Shown here one piece after another: positions 56,148 through 64,000 of a stretch of DNA of 64,000 nt. Below the pieces are notes generated by a model. That model was given only the letters and a program-made list of their open reading frames with translations. It searched no databases and was not told the DNA's origin. Both the position numbers and the translations under genes were made by a program. How positions within the stretch are numbered: the stretch's first letter is position 1; every line of letters starts with the position of its first letter. This DNA is from Desertibaculum subflavum (GTDB taxonomy: Bacteria; Pseudomonadota; Alphaproteobacteria; Ferrovibrionales; Ferrovibrionaceae): the NCBI GenBank assembly GCA_003576705.1, contig QOZS01000018.1:33620-97619 (forward strand). The letters are read 5' to 3'.

Positions 56148-56921
56148 TCACCCCCTACGACTGAAGCCCTCGCGAGCGGCTCGCGCCGAAGTGAACCCGC
56201 CGGTCAGCTGGCTCTGGTCGGCATCCGCAAAACTGGCGACGTGGTGCAGCGCGTTGGCAGTAGCGTTTATCGCTTCCTTCATTAGCCGCACGGTCACCGC
56301 GGGCATCGGCTCCACCCTGCGGGCCATGGCGAGCGCGGCTTCGACGGTCTGACCATCCTCCGCGATCTCGTCGACCAGGCCCCAATCGCAGGCGGTCGCC
56401 GCATCCATCTTCTCGCACATCAGCGTGATGCGCTTCGCCTTGGCCGGCCCGACCAGCGTGATGAGGCGGGGCAGCGCGCCCCATTGCAGGTTCAGGCCGA
56501 TCTTCACCTCCGGCACGTAGAGATAGGCGGAGCGGCCGAGCACCCGCCAGTCGCAGGCGAGCGCGATGGCGATGCCGGCCCCGACGGCGAGACGCTCCAT
56601 CGCCGCGATGGTGATCTGCGGCATCTCCTCCCAGGCCTTGCACAACCGGACGCCGCCATAAAAGCGCTGTCTGCGCTCGAGATCCGTTCTGTCGTCAAGC
56701 TTCCAGGAAGCGCTGTCCTTGAGATCGGCACCGGCGGAGAAGGCGCTCGCGGCCCCCGCCAGCACCACGTAGTGCACCTCGAGATCGTCGTGGAAGCTGC
56801 GCGCCACCTCCGTCAACTCGGTCACGAGCTGACGGTTGAACGCGTTCAGGCTGCCCCGCCGATCGAAGCGGACCACTGCGAAAGGCGGACTGCGCTCTAT
56901 CGTCACATATTCCCACGCCAT
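56148..56921 (-). CDS. Enoyl-CoA hydratase/isomerase family protein
   Basis: A 257-residue crotonase-fold protein with the oxyanion regions AFSAGADLKD and AVGAGIAIALACDWR, and VPEVKIGLNLQWGALPRL. The usual second catalytic Glu position is in the PEVKIG stretch, while the G-x-x-P-G-A-G-G-T form is replaced by GLNLQWGALP, so the acyl group handled may be unusual. ATG 56921 has GGGATGGG upstream; an ATG nine codons earlier is possible. Divergent from the hemolysin III gene. Confidence 0.85.
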   Translation of the reverse strand: MAWEYVTIERSPPFAVVRFDRRGSLNAFNRQLVTELTEVARSFHDDLEVHYVVLAGAASAFSAGADLKDSASWKLDDRTDLERRQRFYGGVRLCKAWEEMPQITIAAMERLAVGAGIAIALACDWRVLGRSAYLYVPEVKIGLNLQWGALPRLITLVGPAKAKRITLMCEKMDAATACDWGLVDEIAEDGQTVEAALAMARRVEPMPAVTVRLMKEAINATANALHHVASFADADQSQLTGGFTSARAAREGFSRRG

Positions 56922-57092
56922 CGTTTCCCATCCCTTGTCGATTGTCATTGTCCTGCGGCCAGCCTGCCAGCCGTTCCGGGCGCTGGCGAGGCGACACCAC
57001 CGCGCAGCCGGCAACGCCGCTTTCCGCCGCAATCTCGCCGCGAAATGCGGTAATATGGTGCATTCCTCCAAGACACGCTCACATTCGCCGCG

Positions 57093-57764
57093 ATGACATT
57101 GCCAGCCGCCGCCCCCTTTCCCCCGCGCCGCAGCCGCGCCGAGCTGATCGCCGACGATTCCGTCCATGTGATAGGCCTGATTGCCGGCACCTCTGCTGCC
57201 CTGGCCTTGCTGATAATCGTCACCATGCGGGGCCGTCCGATCGAGATCACGGCCACGGCCGTCTATGCGGCGGGGCTACTTGCGATGCTGGGCTGTTCCG
57301 CCGCCTACAACATGGCGCGCAACAGCCGCTGGCGCGGCTGGCTGCGGCGCTTCGACCACGCCGCGATCTTCGCCATGATCGCGGGCACCTACACGCCCTT
57401 CACCCTGCTCAGGCTCGACACCGCCTGGGCGACCGGGCTGATGACGACGGTATGGTCGGTCGCCGGCATCGGCATTCTCGGCAAGCTCGTCAAGCCGGCC
57501 TGGCTCGAACGGCTGTCGATCCCGCTCTATCTGGCGCTCGGCTGGACGGTGGTGGTTGCCATCGAGCCGCTGCGGGCCGCGCTCGGCCCGGTCACGCTCG
57601 CGCTGCTCGCCGGCGGCGGAATTCTCTACACCGTCGGCGTGGCGTTCCATGTCTGGGAGCGGCTGCCGTTCCAGAACGCGCTGTGGCACGGGTTCGTGCT
57701 GGCCGCCGCCGGCACGCACTACGCCGCGGTGATCACCGGGGTGATCCTGTCGCCGGCCGCGTGA
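57093..57764 (+). CDS. Hemolysin III/TrhA family membrane protein
   Basis: A 223-residue protein with seven hydrophobic segments (PAQR fold). Conserved elements: an early DDSVHVIGL with His, SAAYNM, FDHAAIFAMIAGTYTPF with His and the late LWHGFVLAAAGTHY with two His, which together form the predicted metal site. The role of the family is envelope-related and not well defined. The start ATG 57093 has no strong Shine-Dalgarno. Confidence 0.88.
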   Translation: MTLPAAAPFPPRRSRAELIADDSVHVIGLIAGTSAALALLIIVTMRGRPIEITATAVYAAGLLAMLGCSAAYNMARNSRWRGWLRRFDHAAIFAMIAGTYTPFTLLRLDTAWATGLMTTVWSVAGIGILGKLVKPAWLERLSIPLYLALGWTVVVAIEPLRAALGPVTLALLAGGGILYTVGVAFHVWERLPFQNALWHGFVLAAAGTHYAAVITGVILSPAA

Positions 57765-57783
57765 GACGGCGGTTTCCCGACAC

Positions 57784-58923
57784 CTACCGGTCCAGGCCGC
57801 ACAGAAATTCCAGCAGCAGCGTCGCTACAGCTTCGGGCTGCTCCTGCTGCACCCAGTGCCCGGCGCCCGGCACGAGATGGCAGCCGCGCAAATCGGTGCA
57901 GGCGGCCGCCTGCATGCGCTCGAACGCGCCCGGCGCCTGGTAGATGCCCCAGTCGCTGGCCCCGGCGATGTAGAGCGAGGGAACATCGATGGCTCGCCCG
58001 GCGAAGAGCTGCAGCTCGGCGATGAACCGCTCACCGGTCATGCAGCGGTACCATTGCAGCCCGCCCTGGAAGCCCGTTCGGCCGAACTCCGTGCTGTAGA
58101 CGGCGAGCTCGTCCTCCGTCAGCCAGCGGCAGGCGGCGATCTCCGTCGGCGACGGCATCTCGGATGCGACGGTCGCCGCCATGCCCAGGTCGAGATCCAT
58201 GACGTAGTAGGTCGGCAGCCGGGCCAGCTCCTCGGCGCTCCAGCCGGCCAGCCGAAAGGGCTTGTTCTCCGCCCGGTCCGCACTCTTCACGTGGTAGTAG
58301 GCACGCAAGAAGGCGTGGATGCCCTGCGGGCACCGGCACATATCGGCATCGGCCTCGCGGCCCGAATAATACCACTGGTAATGCTTGCGCGGCCGCTGCA
58401 GCGCGGCCAGAGCCTGGTGAATTGAAGCGGCGGCCTTGCCGCCGCTCTGCGGCAGCGGCGGCGGGCCGCCGAACGGTGCGCTCATCAGCGCCGCGGCCCG
58501 GAACACATCGGGCCGCACCAGCGCGCACCACGCCGCGACCGGAGAGCCGAAATCGTGGCCGATCACCGCCGTCACGCTGCGATAGCCCAGGGCGGCGACG
58601 AGGCCGAAGGCATCACGGGCCAGGTTCAGCATGCGGTACGAGGCGAGATCGCCATCGTAATCGCCGTCCCAGCCGGTGGTGCGGCCATAGCCGCGCTGGT
58701 CGGGCGCGACAACGTGGTAGCCGGCCGCGGCGAGCGGCAGCATCACCTTGCGCCAGCTAAAGGCAAGCTCCGGGAAGCCATGCAGCAGCAGCAGGCAGGG
58801 CCGGCCCGGCGTCTCGAACCCTGCCTCGAGGATGTGCATATCCAGTCCGTTGATGTCCGGCAGGAATCGCGCGCGGATGCCATCCGGCAGAGTTGCAGTG
58901 GCCAATGGAGCAATCGGCGGCAT
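57784..58923 (-). CDS. Epoxide-hydrolase-like alpha/beta-hydrolase
   Basis: A 379-residue protein with the epoxide-hydrolase opening LLLHGFPELAFSWRKVM (HGFPE), PDQRGYGRTTGW, nucleophile Asp in VIGHDFGSPVAAW, and His in VPGAGHWVQQEQP. The cap domain between is long, with several Trp and Tyr residues (YQWYYSGR) fitting the two tyrosines that hold the epoxide in the family. The ATG at 58923 has AGGGGGA at a long distance. Physiological substrate unknown; haloalkane-type or ester-hydrolysing activity is an alternative. Confidence 0.83.
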   Translation of the reverse strand: MPPIAPLATATLPDGIRARFLPDINGLDMHILEAGFETPGRPCLLLLHGFPELAFSWRKVMLPLAAAGYHVVAPDQRGYGRTTGWDGDYDGDLASYRMLNLARDAFGLVAALGYRSVTAVIGHDFGSPVAAWCALVRPDVFRAAALMSAPFGGPPPLPQSGGKAAASIHQALAALQRPRKHYQWYYSGREADADMCRCPQGIHAFLRAYYHVKSADRAENKPFRLAGWSAEELARLPTYYVMDLDLGMAATVASEMPSPTEIAACRWLTEDELAVYSTEFGRTGFQGGLQWYRCMTGERFIAELQLFAGRAIDVPSLYIAGASDWGIYQAPGAFERMQAAACTDLRGCHLVPGAGHWVQQEQPEAVATLLLEFLCGLDR

Positions 58924-59019
58924 TCGCGAATGATCCCCCTGTGAACGGCCCGGCTGGAACAAAACCGCACCGGATGGCTTAGCACAGCATATCCATCGCC
59001 AAGTCGGAGAGGAGGCAGC

Positions 59020-60189
59020 ATGTTCGGCCGCCGCATTGCCGTGGGAACCCTGCTGGGCTTCGAGATCCGGTTCGACTTGACCTGGCTGATCCTGGTCGCC
59101 CTGATCGTCTGGACCTTGAGCGTGGGCTATTTCCCCGGCGCACTGCAGGACCTCTCGACGTGGACCTATATCTGGATGGGCCTGCTCGGCGCGTTCGGCC
59201 TGTTCGCCTCCATCATCCTGCACGAGCTCGCCCATTCCGTGGTCGGCCGGCGTCTCGGCATGGACCTGAAGGGCATCACCCTGTTCGCTTTCGGCGGCGC
59301 CGCGGAAATGGCGGAGGAGCCGCGCACACCACGGACCGAGTTCCTGATGACGATTGCCGGGCCAGCAACCAGCGCCGTTCTGGCCGCACTTCTATACCTT
59401 GCCAGTATGGGCCTATGGGCAGCGGGCGCGCCGCTACCGGCCGTCGCGGTGACCAGCTATCTCGCGGCCGCCAACCTCATCATTGCCATCTTCAACCTGA
59501 TCCCGGCCTTCCCGCTCGACGGCGGGCGCATCCTGCGCGCCGGGCTGTGGGCCTGGCGCGGCGACCTGACCTGGGCAACCAGGATCGCAACTGCTGTCGG
59601 CGGCGGCCTCGGCCTGCTCCTCATCGTGCTCGGCGTTATCAACGCCTTCTATGGCAACCTCATCGGCGGCATGTGGTGGTTCCTGATCGGCCTGTTCATC
59701 CGCGCCGCCGCCAGCGCCTCCTACCAGCGCGTGCTCACCCAGGGCCTGCTGGAAGGCGTTCCGGTGCACCGGCTGATGCGATCGGACCCCGTCAGCGTGT
59801 CGCCGCAGCTGCCGATATCGCAGCTGATAGAGGACTATCTGCTCGGTCGCGGCCTGGACGAGATCCCGGTCGTCGCCGACGATCGTCTCATCGGCAGCGT
59901 CGGTGTCGGCCAGGTGAAGAGCATCGCGCCTGCGGATCGCGAAAGCCGCATCGTCGGCGAGATCGCGGTGCCGGCGGGCGAGATCAGCGTGAGCCCCGAC
60001 GCGCCCGCGGCGGAAGCGCTCGAGCAGATGCAGCGCGCCGGGCGCGACAGGCTGCTCGTCGTTCAGCACGGCGAGCTGATCGGCCTGATTGCCCTGCGCG
60101 ACCTGCTGGGCTATCTGAGCGCCCGCTCTGCGCTGCGACCCGAACGCGCGACGAAGGCGCCCAGCCAGGAGCTCGGCAGTCCCGCCTGA
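59020..60189 (+). CDS. Site-2 protease family protein with CBS domains
   Basis: A 389-residue membrane metalloprotease. The zinc motif HELAH is at residues 68-72 within a transmembrane helix, and the third ligand Asp is in FPLDGGRIL (about 167). Six or so hydrophobic segments occupy residues 1-235. Two CBS motifs fill the C-terminus (about 250-370), with DEIPVVADDRLIGSV and RLLVVQHGELIGLI. GAGAGGAGG precedes the ATG. CBS pairs probably sense adenine nucleotides. The cleaved partner is unknown. Confidence 0.9.
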   Translation: MFGRRIAVGTLLGFEIRFDLTWLILVALIVWTLSVGYFPGALQDLSTWTYIWMGLLGAFGLFASIILHELAHSVVGRRLGMDLKGITLFAFGGAAEMAEEPRTPRTEFLMTIAGPATSAVLAALLYLASMGLWAAGAPLPAVAVTSYLAAANLIIAIFNLIPAFPLDGGRILRAGLWAWRGDLTWATRIATAVGGGLGLLLIVLGVINAFYGNLIGGMWWFLIGLFIRAAASASYQRVLTQGLLEGVPVHRLMRSDPVSVSPQLPISQLIEDYLLGRGLDEIPVVADDRLIGSVGVGQVKSIAPADRESRIVGEIAVPAGEISVSPDAPAAEALEQMQRAGRDRLLVVQHGELIGLIALRDLLGYLSARSALRPERATKAPSQELGSPA

Positions 60190-60194
60190 GAGCG

Positions 60195-61904
60195 CTACAG
60201 CGCCCGCGCCCGCTCTCGCAGCGTGTATTTCTGCACCTTGCCGGTGGCCGTGGTCGGCAGCGGGCCGATCACCACGGTGCGCGGCACGCAGTAGCGCGGC
60301 AGGTTGGCGCGGGCATGCTGGATCAGCTCCGCCTCGCTCGCCTCTTCGCCGGGGCGCAGCTGCACGAAGGCGCAGACCGTCTCGCCCCATTTCTCGTCCG
60401 GCCGGGCGACGCAGGCGGCGAGCGCCACCGCGGGATGCTTCGACAGCGCGATTTCGACTTCGATGGACGAGATGTTTTCCCCGCCGGAGATGATGATGTC
60501 CTTGGCCCGGTCCTTGATCTCGATATAGCCGTCGGGATGCTCGACCGCGAGATCGCCGGTATGCATCCAGCCGCCGCGGAAGGCCTCGCGCGTCGCCTTC
60601 GGGTTCTTCAGGTAGCCGAGCATCACCGTGTTGCCCTGGATCAGCACCTCGCCGATCGTGCGGCCGTCGCGCTTGACCGGCTTGCAAGTCTTCGGGTCGC
60701 CGACCCGCTGCGCCGCCACCACCGGATAGCGCACGCCCTGATGGGCGTGCCGCGCCGCCGCCTCGTCCGGGGCCAGGCTCGCCCAATCGTCCTGCGCCTC
60801 GCATAGGGTCGATGGCCCCTGCAGTTCGGTCATGCCATAGATATGCGTGACCTGGAAGCCGAGCTCGGTCATGGCGCGGATCACCTTGGCCGGCGGCGAG
60901 GCGCCGCCGGTCTGGATCGCGACCTTGTGCGGCCAGCTGCGCTTCTGCTCCGCCGGCGCGTTGATCAGCATGCCGAGCACGGTCGGCGCGCCGCACATAT
61001 GCGTGACGCCCTCCTCCGCGATCAGCTTGAAGATCAGCGCCGGATCGACCCGGCGCAGGCAGACATGCGTGCCGCCCATCGCCGTCACCGACCAGGGAAA
61101 GCACCAGCCGTTGCAGTGGAACAGCGGCAGGGTCCAGAGATAGACCGGCCTCGGCGGCAGCGGCCAGGCCATGATGTTGCCGACCGATTCCAGGAAGCAG
61201 CCGCGATGGTGATAGACCACGCCCTTCGGGTTGCCGGTCGTGCCCGAAGTGTAGTTGAGCGCGATCGGCCGGTCCTCGCGGTCGAGCGGCGCGGGCTCGA
61301 ATTCCGGATCGCCCTTGGCAATGAAGCTCTCGTATTCGAGCTTGCCGAGCCGCTCGCCCGGTCCGTCATAAAGGGGATCGTCGACGTCGATCACGACGGG
61401 ACGCTGCTTCAGCGACGCCAGCGCCGGCCCGACCTGGCTGGCGAACTCGCGGTCGGTAATCAGCACCCTGGCCTCGCCGTGGCCGAGGATGTAGCCGACG
61501 GTGCGCGCATCCAGCCGCGTGTTGATGGTGTTGAGCACCGCGCCCAGCATCGGCACGGCGAAATGCGCCTCCAGCATCGCCGGCACGTTGGGCAGCATGG
61601 CGGCGACCACGTCGCCGCGCTTTACGCCCAACCCCTTCAGCGCCGAGGCCAGCCGCCGCGTGCGGGCCAGGAACTCGGCATAGCTGAAGCGCGTTGAGCC
61701 ATGAACCACGGCGGTACGCCGCGGATGGATCGCGGCCGTACGCCACAGGAAATCCAGCGGCGATAGCGGCGCATGGTTGGGCTTGCCGAAGCCGAGATCC
61801 GCAAAAAGGCCGCCGGCCTGCCGGGTCGGGGGGCGTACCGCGCGCCGCGGCGTCCGTTGCTTGCCGCGGAGCGTCGCCCGCTTGCCTGTGGTCGCTCTGG
61901 CCAT
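60195..61904 (-). CDS. Acyl-CoA synthetase (AMP-forming)
   Basis: A 569-residue ANL-superfamily ligase with the P-loop YTSGTTGNPKGV, the adenine region YGMTELQGP, hinge IEIKDRAKDIIISGGENISS and catalytic Lys in TGKVQKYTLRERA. The N-terminus has an extra basic stretch of about 40 residues. The sequence type is that of fatty/propionyl-like or long-chain acyl-CoA synthetases of alphaproteobacteria. It converges with the site-2 protease gene. The substrate chain length cannot be read. Confidence 0.9.
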   Translation of the reverse strand: MARATTGKRATLRGKQRTPRRAVRPPTRQAGGLFADLGFGKPNHAPLSPLDFLWRTAAIHPRRTAVVHGSTRFSYAEFLARTRRLASALKGLGVKRGDVVAAMLPNVPAMLEAHFAVPMLGAVLNTINTRLDARTVGYILGHGEARVLITDREFASQVGPALASLKQRPVVIDVDDPLYDGPGERLGKLEYESFIAKGDPEFEPAPLDREDRPIALNYTSGTTGNPKGVVYHHRGCFLESVGNIMAWPLPPRPVYLWTLPLFHCNGWCFPWSVTAMGGTHVCLRRVDPALIFKLIAEEGVTHMCGAPTVLGMLINAPAEQKRSWPHKVAIQTGGASPPAKVIRAMTELGFQVTHIYGMTELQGPSTLCEAQDDWASLAPDEAAARHAHQGVRYPVVAAQRVGDPKTCKPVKRDGRTIGEVLIQGNTVMLGYLKNPKATREAFRGGWMHTGDLAVEHPDGYIEIKDRAKDIIISGGENISSIEVEIALSKHPAVALAACVARPDEKWGETVCAFVQLRPGEEASEAELIQHARANLPRYCVPRTVVIGPLPTTATGKVQKYTLRERARAL

Positions 61905-62097
61905 ATGTCCGCCTCCCCTCCGGCCGCTTGTCGCCTGGCCTTGACGGGCAGACTAGGCATGGCGGCCAGGGGCAGCAACCGCGCGGAAAGCGCGATGCAA
62001 CGGATCGCCTCGGCCATTCGTTCTAAGACTATGGCTAACGGATCCTCAATCTCCGTGGCCTAGAGAAGAGGCACATTCATTCGAGCCCTGTTGGATC

Positions 62098-62391
62098 ATG
62101 ACTGATTCCGCCACCCTCGAACTCATCCGCGCCGCCGCATCGGCGCCCGCGGCCACCCCGCTGATCGCGCGGCTGCAGACCATGCTGCTGGACCTGCTGC
62201 CCCTGCACGAGCAGGCGCAATCGGCGAGCGCCGGCACGACCGCATCCGAAGACAGCGCCTACGAGCCGAGCCGGGAAGAGATCAACGCCTTCCGCGACGC
62301 GGTCGACACGGCGCAGCGCTACGGTTACGGCCAAGACGACATCCGCTGCATCGCCGAGGGGCTAAAGGCGGTCCGCAAGCTGCAGGCATAG
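62098..62391 (+). CDS. Hypothetical small protein
   Basis: Ninety-seven residues, all helix-prone, no signal: TLELIRAAASAPAATPLIAR followed by an acidic PSREEINAFRDAVDTAQRYG and IAEGLKAVRKLQA. I recognise no family. The start ATG 62098 has only a poor upstream GGA. It lies in its own about 500-base space between two minus-strand units; codon usage looks normal for the window. Confidence 0.55.
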   Translation: MTDSATLELIRAAASAPAATPLIARLQTMLLDLLPLHEQAQSASAGTTASEDSAYEPSREEINAFRDAVDTAQRYGYGQDDIRCIAEGLKAVRKLQA

Positions 62392-62456
62392 CCTGGCGCG
62401 GCAGCTCGGGCATCTGAGGCGCGCATGCGCAGCGCTCGAACAGCCCAAAGCCGGCC

Positions 62457-62699
62457 TCAAGCAAACAGCCGGTTCAGCAGTTCATCGCGCGAGATTTCAA
62501 GATGGGACGCCACCTCGGCCAGAATAGCGGCGAGGGTGCCCACCCTTAGGCTTTGATGTGCGGGAATAGTCACGTGATGCTGTTCAAGCACGGCGTTCGT
62601 CAGCCGGATATGGCTACCGGTCTGGCGCGTGACACGATATCCGACCCGAGAAAGCGCGTGCGCCAAGTCAGTGCCACTGACGTCGCGCGGGAGCTTCAT
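62457..62699 (-). CDS. hicA: HicA-family toxin
   Basis: An 80-residue YcfA/HicA-like mRNA interferase with a double-stranded-RNA-binding-like fold: LPRDVSGTDLAHALSRVGY, then the catalytic His30 in TGSHIRL, ending in a longer helix (LAAILAEVASHLEISRDELL). Its ATG overlaps the stop of hicB (ATGA). In hicAB systems the toxin often comes first; here the antitoxin is first. Confidence 0.85.
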   Translation of the reverse strand: MKLPRDVSGTDLAHALSRVGYRVTRQTGSHIRLTNAVLEQHHVTIPAHQSLRVGTLAAILAEVASHLEISRDELLNRLFA

Positions 62700-62899
62700 G
62701 CTGTCAGGACTTCGTCTCGTACGAAATGCAGCCGGATCAGCTGTGGCCCGTCCGTGTCAAAATGACACCCAACAGCCTCGCGTACGGCCGCCCGTAGCTC
62801 TGCGAGACTGTCGGCCTCCGTAAAAATCGCGGCGCCGACGGCACGGGCAGTAAACCCGCCCTCAGGAGCCTCCTCGACGACAAATATGATCTCACGCAT
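62696..62899 (-). CDS. hicB: HicB-family antitoxin (short form)
   Basis: A 67-residue partial-RNase-H-fold antitoxin: IIFVVEEAPEGGFTARAVG and SLAELRAAVREAVGCHF. There is no separate helix-turn-helix or ribbon-helix DNA-binding end, so autoregulation is uncertain. ATG 62899 with AAGGA seven bases upstream; an earlier in-frame start would overlap the tRNA and is rejected. It lies 25 bases after tRNA-Phe on the same strand, so it may use the tRNA promoter. Confidence 0.83.
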   Translation of the reverse strand: MREIIFVVEEAPEGGFTARAVGAAIFTEADSLAELRAAVREAVGCHFDTDGPQLIRLHFVRDEVLTA

Positions 62900-62923
62900 C
62901 GCTGCGTCCTTACCGAAGCAGGA

Positions 62924-62999
62924 TGGTGCCCAGGGGCGGAATCGAACCACCGACACGGGGATTTTCAGTCCCCTGCTCTACCAACTGAGCTACCTGGGC
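62924..62999 (-). tRNA. tRNA-Phe (GAA anticodon)
   Basis: 76 bases read on the minus strand. Acceptor GCCCAGG pairs with CCTGGGC; D-arm AGCTCAGTTGGTAGAGC, anticodon stem GGGGA/TCCCC with CTGAAAA in the loop (GAA at positions 34-36), T-arm GGTTCGATTCC, discriminator A. The terminal CCA is encoded (rev. compl. of TGG at 62924-62926). Confidence 0.97.
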
Positions 63000-63024
63000 A
63001 GGCGCCGGGTCAGGCGAGGGCGGC

Positions 63025-63053
63025 CTTATACGAAAGGCATCCTGCCCTGTCCA
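63025..63053 (-). promoter_or_regulatory. Promoter of tRNA-Phe
   Basis: TGGACA (63048-63053), 17-base spacer, TATAAG (63025-63030), then a GC-rich discriminator (GCCGCCC), a typical feature of stable-RNA promoters under stringent control. Distance to the tRNA 5' end is about 25 bases. Confidence 0.7.
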
Positions 63054-63068
63054 GCCATCGCGGCAGGA

Positions 63069-63087
63069 CCGGAACAGGGGGTTCCGG
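63069..63087 (-). terminator. Hairpin after tam (weak terminator candidate)
   Basis: CCGGAAC (63069-63075) and GTTCCGG (63081-63087) form a 7-bp stem around AGGGG, just after the tam stop at 63092. No T-run follows on the minus strand, so termination is uncertain. Confidence 0.4.
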
Positions 63088-63091
63088 CGCC

Positions 63092-63859
63092 CTATTTCCG
63101 CACAGCCACCATGAACAGCCGGCGGAACGGGAAGAAGTTGGTGCCATCCGCGCGCTTCGGATAGGCCGCCGCCATCCGGGCCCGATACTCGGCCAGGAAC
63201 TGGCCCAGTTCCGGCTCCGCCAGCGCGTCGATGACCGGTCGCAGGCTGGTCGACCGGGTCCATTGGACCACCGGGTCGTCGCCCTGCACCACCTGCCCGT
63301 AGATGGTCTCCCAGATGTCGATGCTGGCGGCCTGCGGCGCCAGCAGGTCGTAATAGACTTCGGGCGCCGCCACCGGGCTCGGGCGCAGCACCGGCCCGAG
63401 CTTGGCCGCCCAGGGACCGTTCGCGGCGATGGCGTTCATCTCGGCATGCGACGGCGCCGCGTGATTGCGCGGCATCTGCACGGCCAGGATGCCGCCCGGC
63501 CGCACCGCCTGGAGCAGGCGCGGGAACAGCGCCTCGTGGCCGTCGAGCCATTGCAGCGCCGCGTTGGAATAGAGGATGTCGACCGGCCGCGCCGGCGCAA
63601 AGGCACCGATATCGCCTTCGCGCCAGGTCACGGTCGACGGCGTCTCCGCCGCCTTGGCCAGCATCGCAGCCGAAGAATCGATGCCGATCACCTCGGCATG
63701 CGGGAACTTGCGTGCAATCAGGCGGGTGACGTTGCCGGGGCCGCAGCCGAGATCGACCACCGTGCCGGCGCCTTCGAGCTCGACCCGCGCCAGCAGGTCG
63801 AGCGCCGGCCGCAGCCTCAGATCGGCGAAGCGGAGATATTGTCCCGGGTCCCAGCTCAT
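63092..63859 (-). CDS. tam: Trans-aconitate 2-methyltransferase
   Basis: A 255-residue SAM-dependent methyltransferase beginning WDPGQYLRFADLRLRPALDL, a Tam signature, with motif I VVDLGCGPGNVTRLIA, then PVDILYSNAALQWL and VRPGGILAVQMP. Tam methylates trans-aconitate, which otherwise inhibits aconitase. The ATG at 63859 begins SWDPG as usual. It precedes tRNA-Phe on the same strand but is separated by a hairpin and the tRNA promoter. Confidence 0.92.
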   Translation of the reverse strand: MSWDPGQYLRFADLRLRPALDLLARVELEGAGTVVDLGCGPGNVTRLIARKFPHAEVIGIDSSAAMLAKAAETPSTVTWREGDIGAFAPARPVDILYSNAALQWLDGHEALFPRLLQAVRPGGILAVQMPRNHAAPSHAEMNAIAANGPWAAKLGPVLRPSPVAAPEVYYDLLAPQAASIDIWETIYGQVVQGDDPVVQWTRSTSLRPVIDALAEPELGQFLAEYRARMAAAYPKRADGTNFFPFRRLFMVAVRK

Positions 63860-63878
63860 GCCGGAACCCGGCGGCAGT

Positions 63879-64000
63879 TCAGCGCGCGGTCGGCTGGGGC
63901 TCGGTGGTGGCGACCAGCGGCGCGACCGTCACCGGCTTGACCGGCGCGGGCGGCGGCGCGGCGGCGGTCGGGGCCGGCTCCTCGGCCTGCGCCGGCGGCG
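63879..64000 (-). CDS. 3' end of an Ala/Pro-rich protein (start outside window)
   Basis: About 40 codons of open frame, ending in TGA, read ...AQAEEPAPTAAAPPPAPVK... and close with TEPQPTAR. This low-complexity Pro/Ala tail resembles the ends of TonB-like, secreted or division proteins. Too short for a family call. The stop is 19 bases upstream of the tam start, so it may be an upstream partner in one transcript. Confidence 0.4.
   Translation of the reverse strand, partial: PPAQAEEPAPTAAAPPPAPVKPVTVAPLVATTEPQPTAR

Noticed and set aside
62900..62956. An upstream start for hicB giving 86 residues.
   Set aside because: It lies inside the tRNA-Phe gene, and the internal ATG has a better ribosome-binding site.

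Overview
The window is GC-rich (about two thirds G+C by eye), tightly packed with short spacers and many 4-base ATGA/GTGA overlaps, and looks like the chromosome of an alphaproteobacterium, most likely Rhodospirillales-like. The reasons are a fused TrpE-TrpG anthranilate synthase behind a trp leader peptide, Coq7, a DUF6460 protein, a DUF3175 protein, and an intergenic palindrome of the kind common in this class. I see no insertion sequence, prophage, CRISPR array or rRNA. The only RNA gene I can call is tRNA-Phe(GAA).

Layout. 1-5.6 kb: gyrA (3' end outside the window), a DMT exporter and two tandem MarR-GNAT fusion regulators with the same promoter layout. 5.7-12.6 kb: a molybdopterin oxidoreductase, an MFS transporter, a DODA-type dioxygenase with a second MFS transporter, dsbB-coq7 and a cupin. 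12.6-19.8 kb: a NitT/TauT-type ABC pair without a binding protein, then a five-gene peptide-type ABC operon (B-C-SBP-D-F). 20-29 kb: a hydantoin-type cluster (DapA-like aldolase, D-hydantoinase, N-carbamoyl-D-amino-acid hydrolase, cytosine-deaminase-like amidohydrolase, FAH-family protein, Asp/Glu/hydantoin racemase) with trpL-trpEG inside it. 29-35 kb: an MBL hydrolase, a surface-antigen-like protein, a lipoprotein with an OmpR-type two-component system, and a CBS-BON protein. 35-47 kb: ureide, purine and amide genes (AllA, creatininase family, M20 amidohydrolase, CNT transporter, CoxL-like molybdoenzyme), a selenoprotein, and a dihydropyrimidinase-CobW-esterase operon. 47-50 kb: DUF2161, DUF3175, DUF4142, UdgX and a class III cyclase. 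50-56 kb: a second peptide-type ABC operon (SBP-B-C-D-F). 56-64 kb: enoyl-CoA hydratase, hemolysin III, an epoxide-hydrolase-like enzyme, a site-2 protease, an acyl-CoA synthetase, hicBA, tRNA-Phe and tam.

How the parts fit. Much of 20-47 kb makes sense as uptake and ring opening of cyclic amides, ureides and nucleobases: two dihydropyrimidinase-family enzymes, a carbamoylase, a racemase, a second amidohydrolase, AllA, an allantoate-amidohydrolase-like M20 enzyme, a nucleoside permease and a molybdenum hydroxylase. The two peptide-type ABC systems may feed it, but their substrates cannot be read from the sequence.

The most notable observations are: (1) an in-frame UGA in a thioredoxin-fold gene, followed by a perfect stem-loop, which reads as selenocysteine 130; (2) a short trp leader peptide with four Trp codons whose promoter predicts a leaderless or nearly leaderless transcript; (3) the hydantoin cluster; (4) a CobW GTPase translationally coupled into an operon with a metal-dependent dihydropyrimidinase; (5) a UdgX with the KRRLH loop; and (6) strong hairpins directly after the binding-protein gene in both peptide ABC operons.
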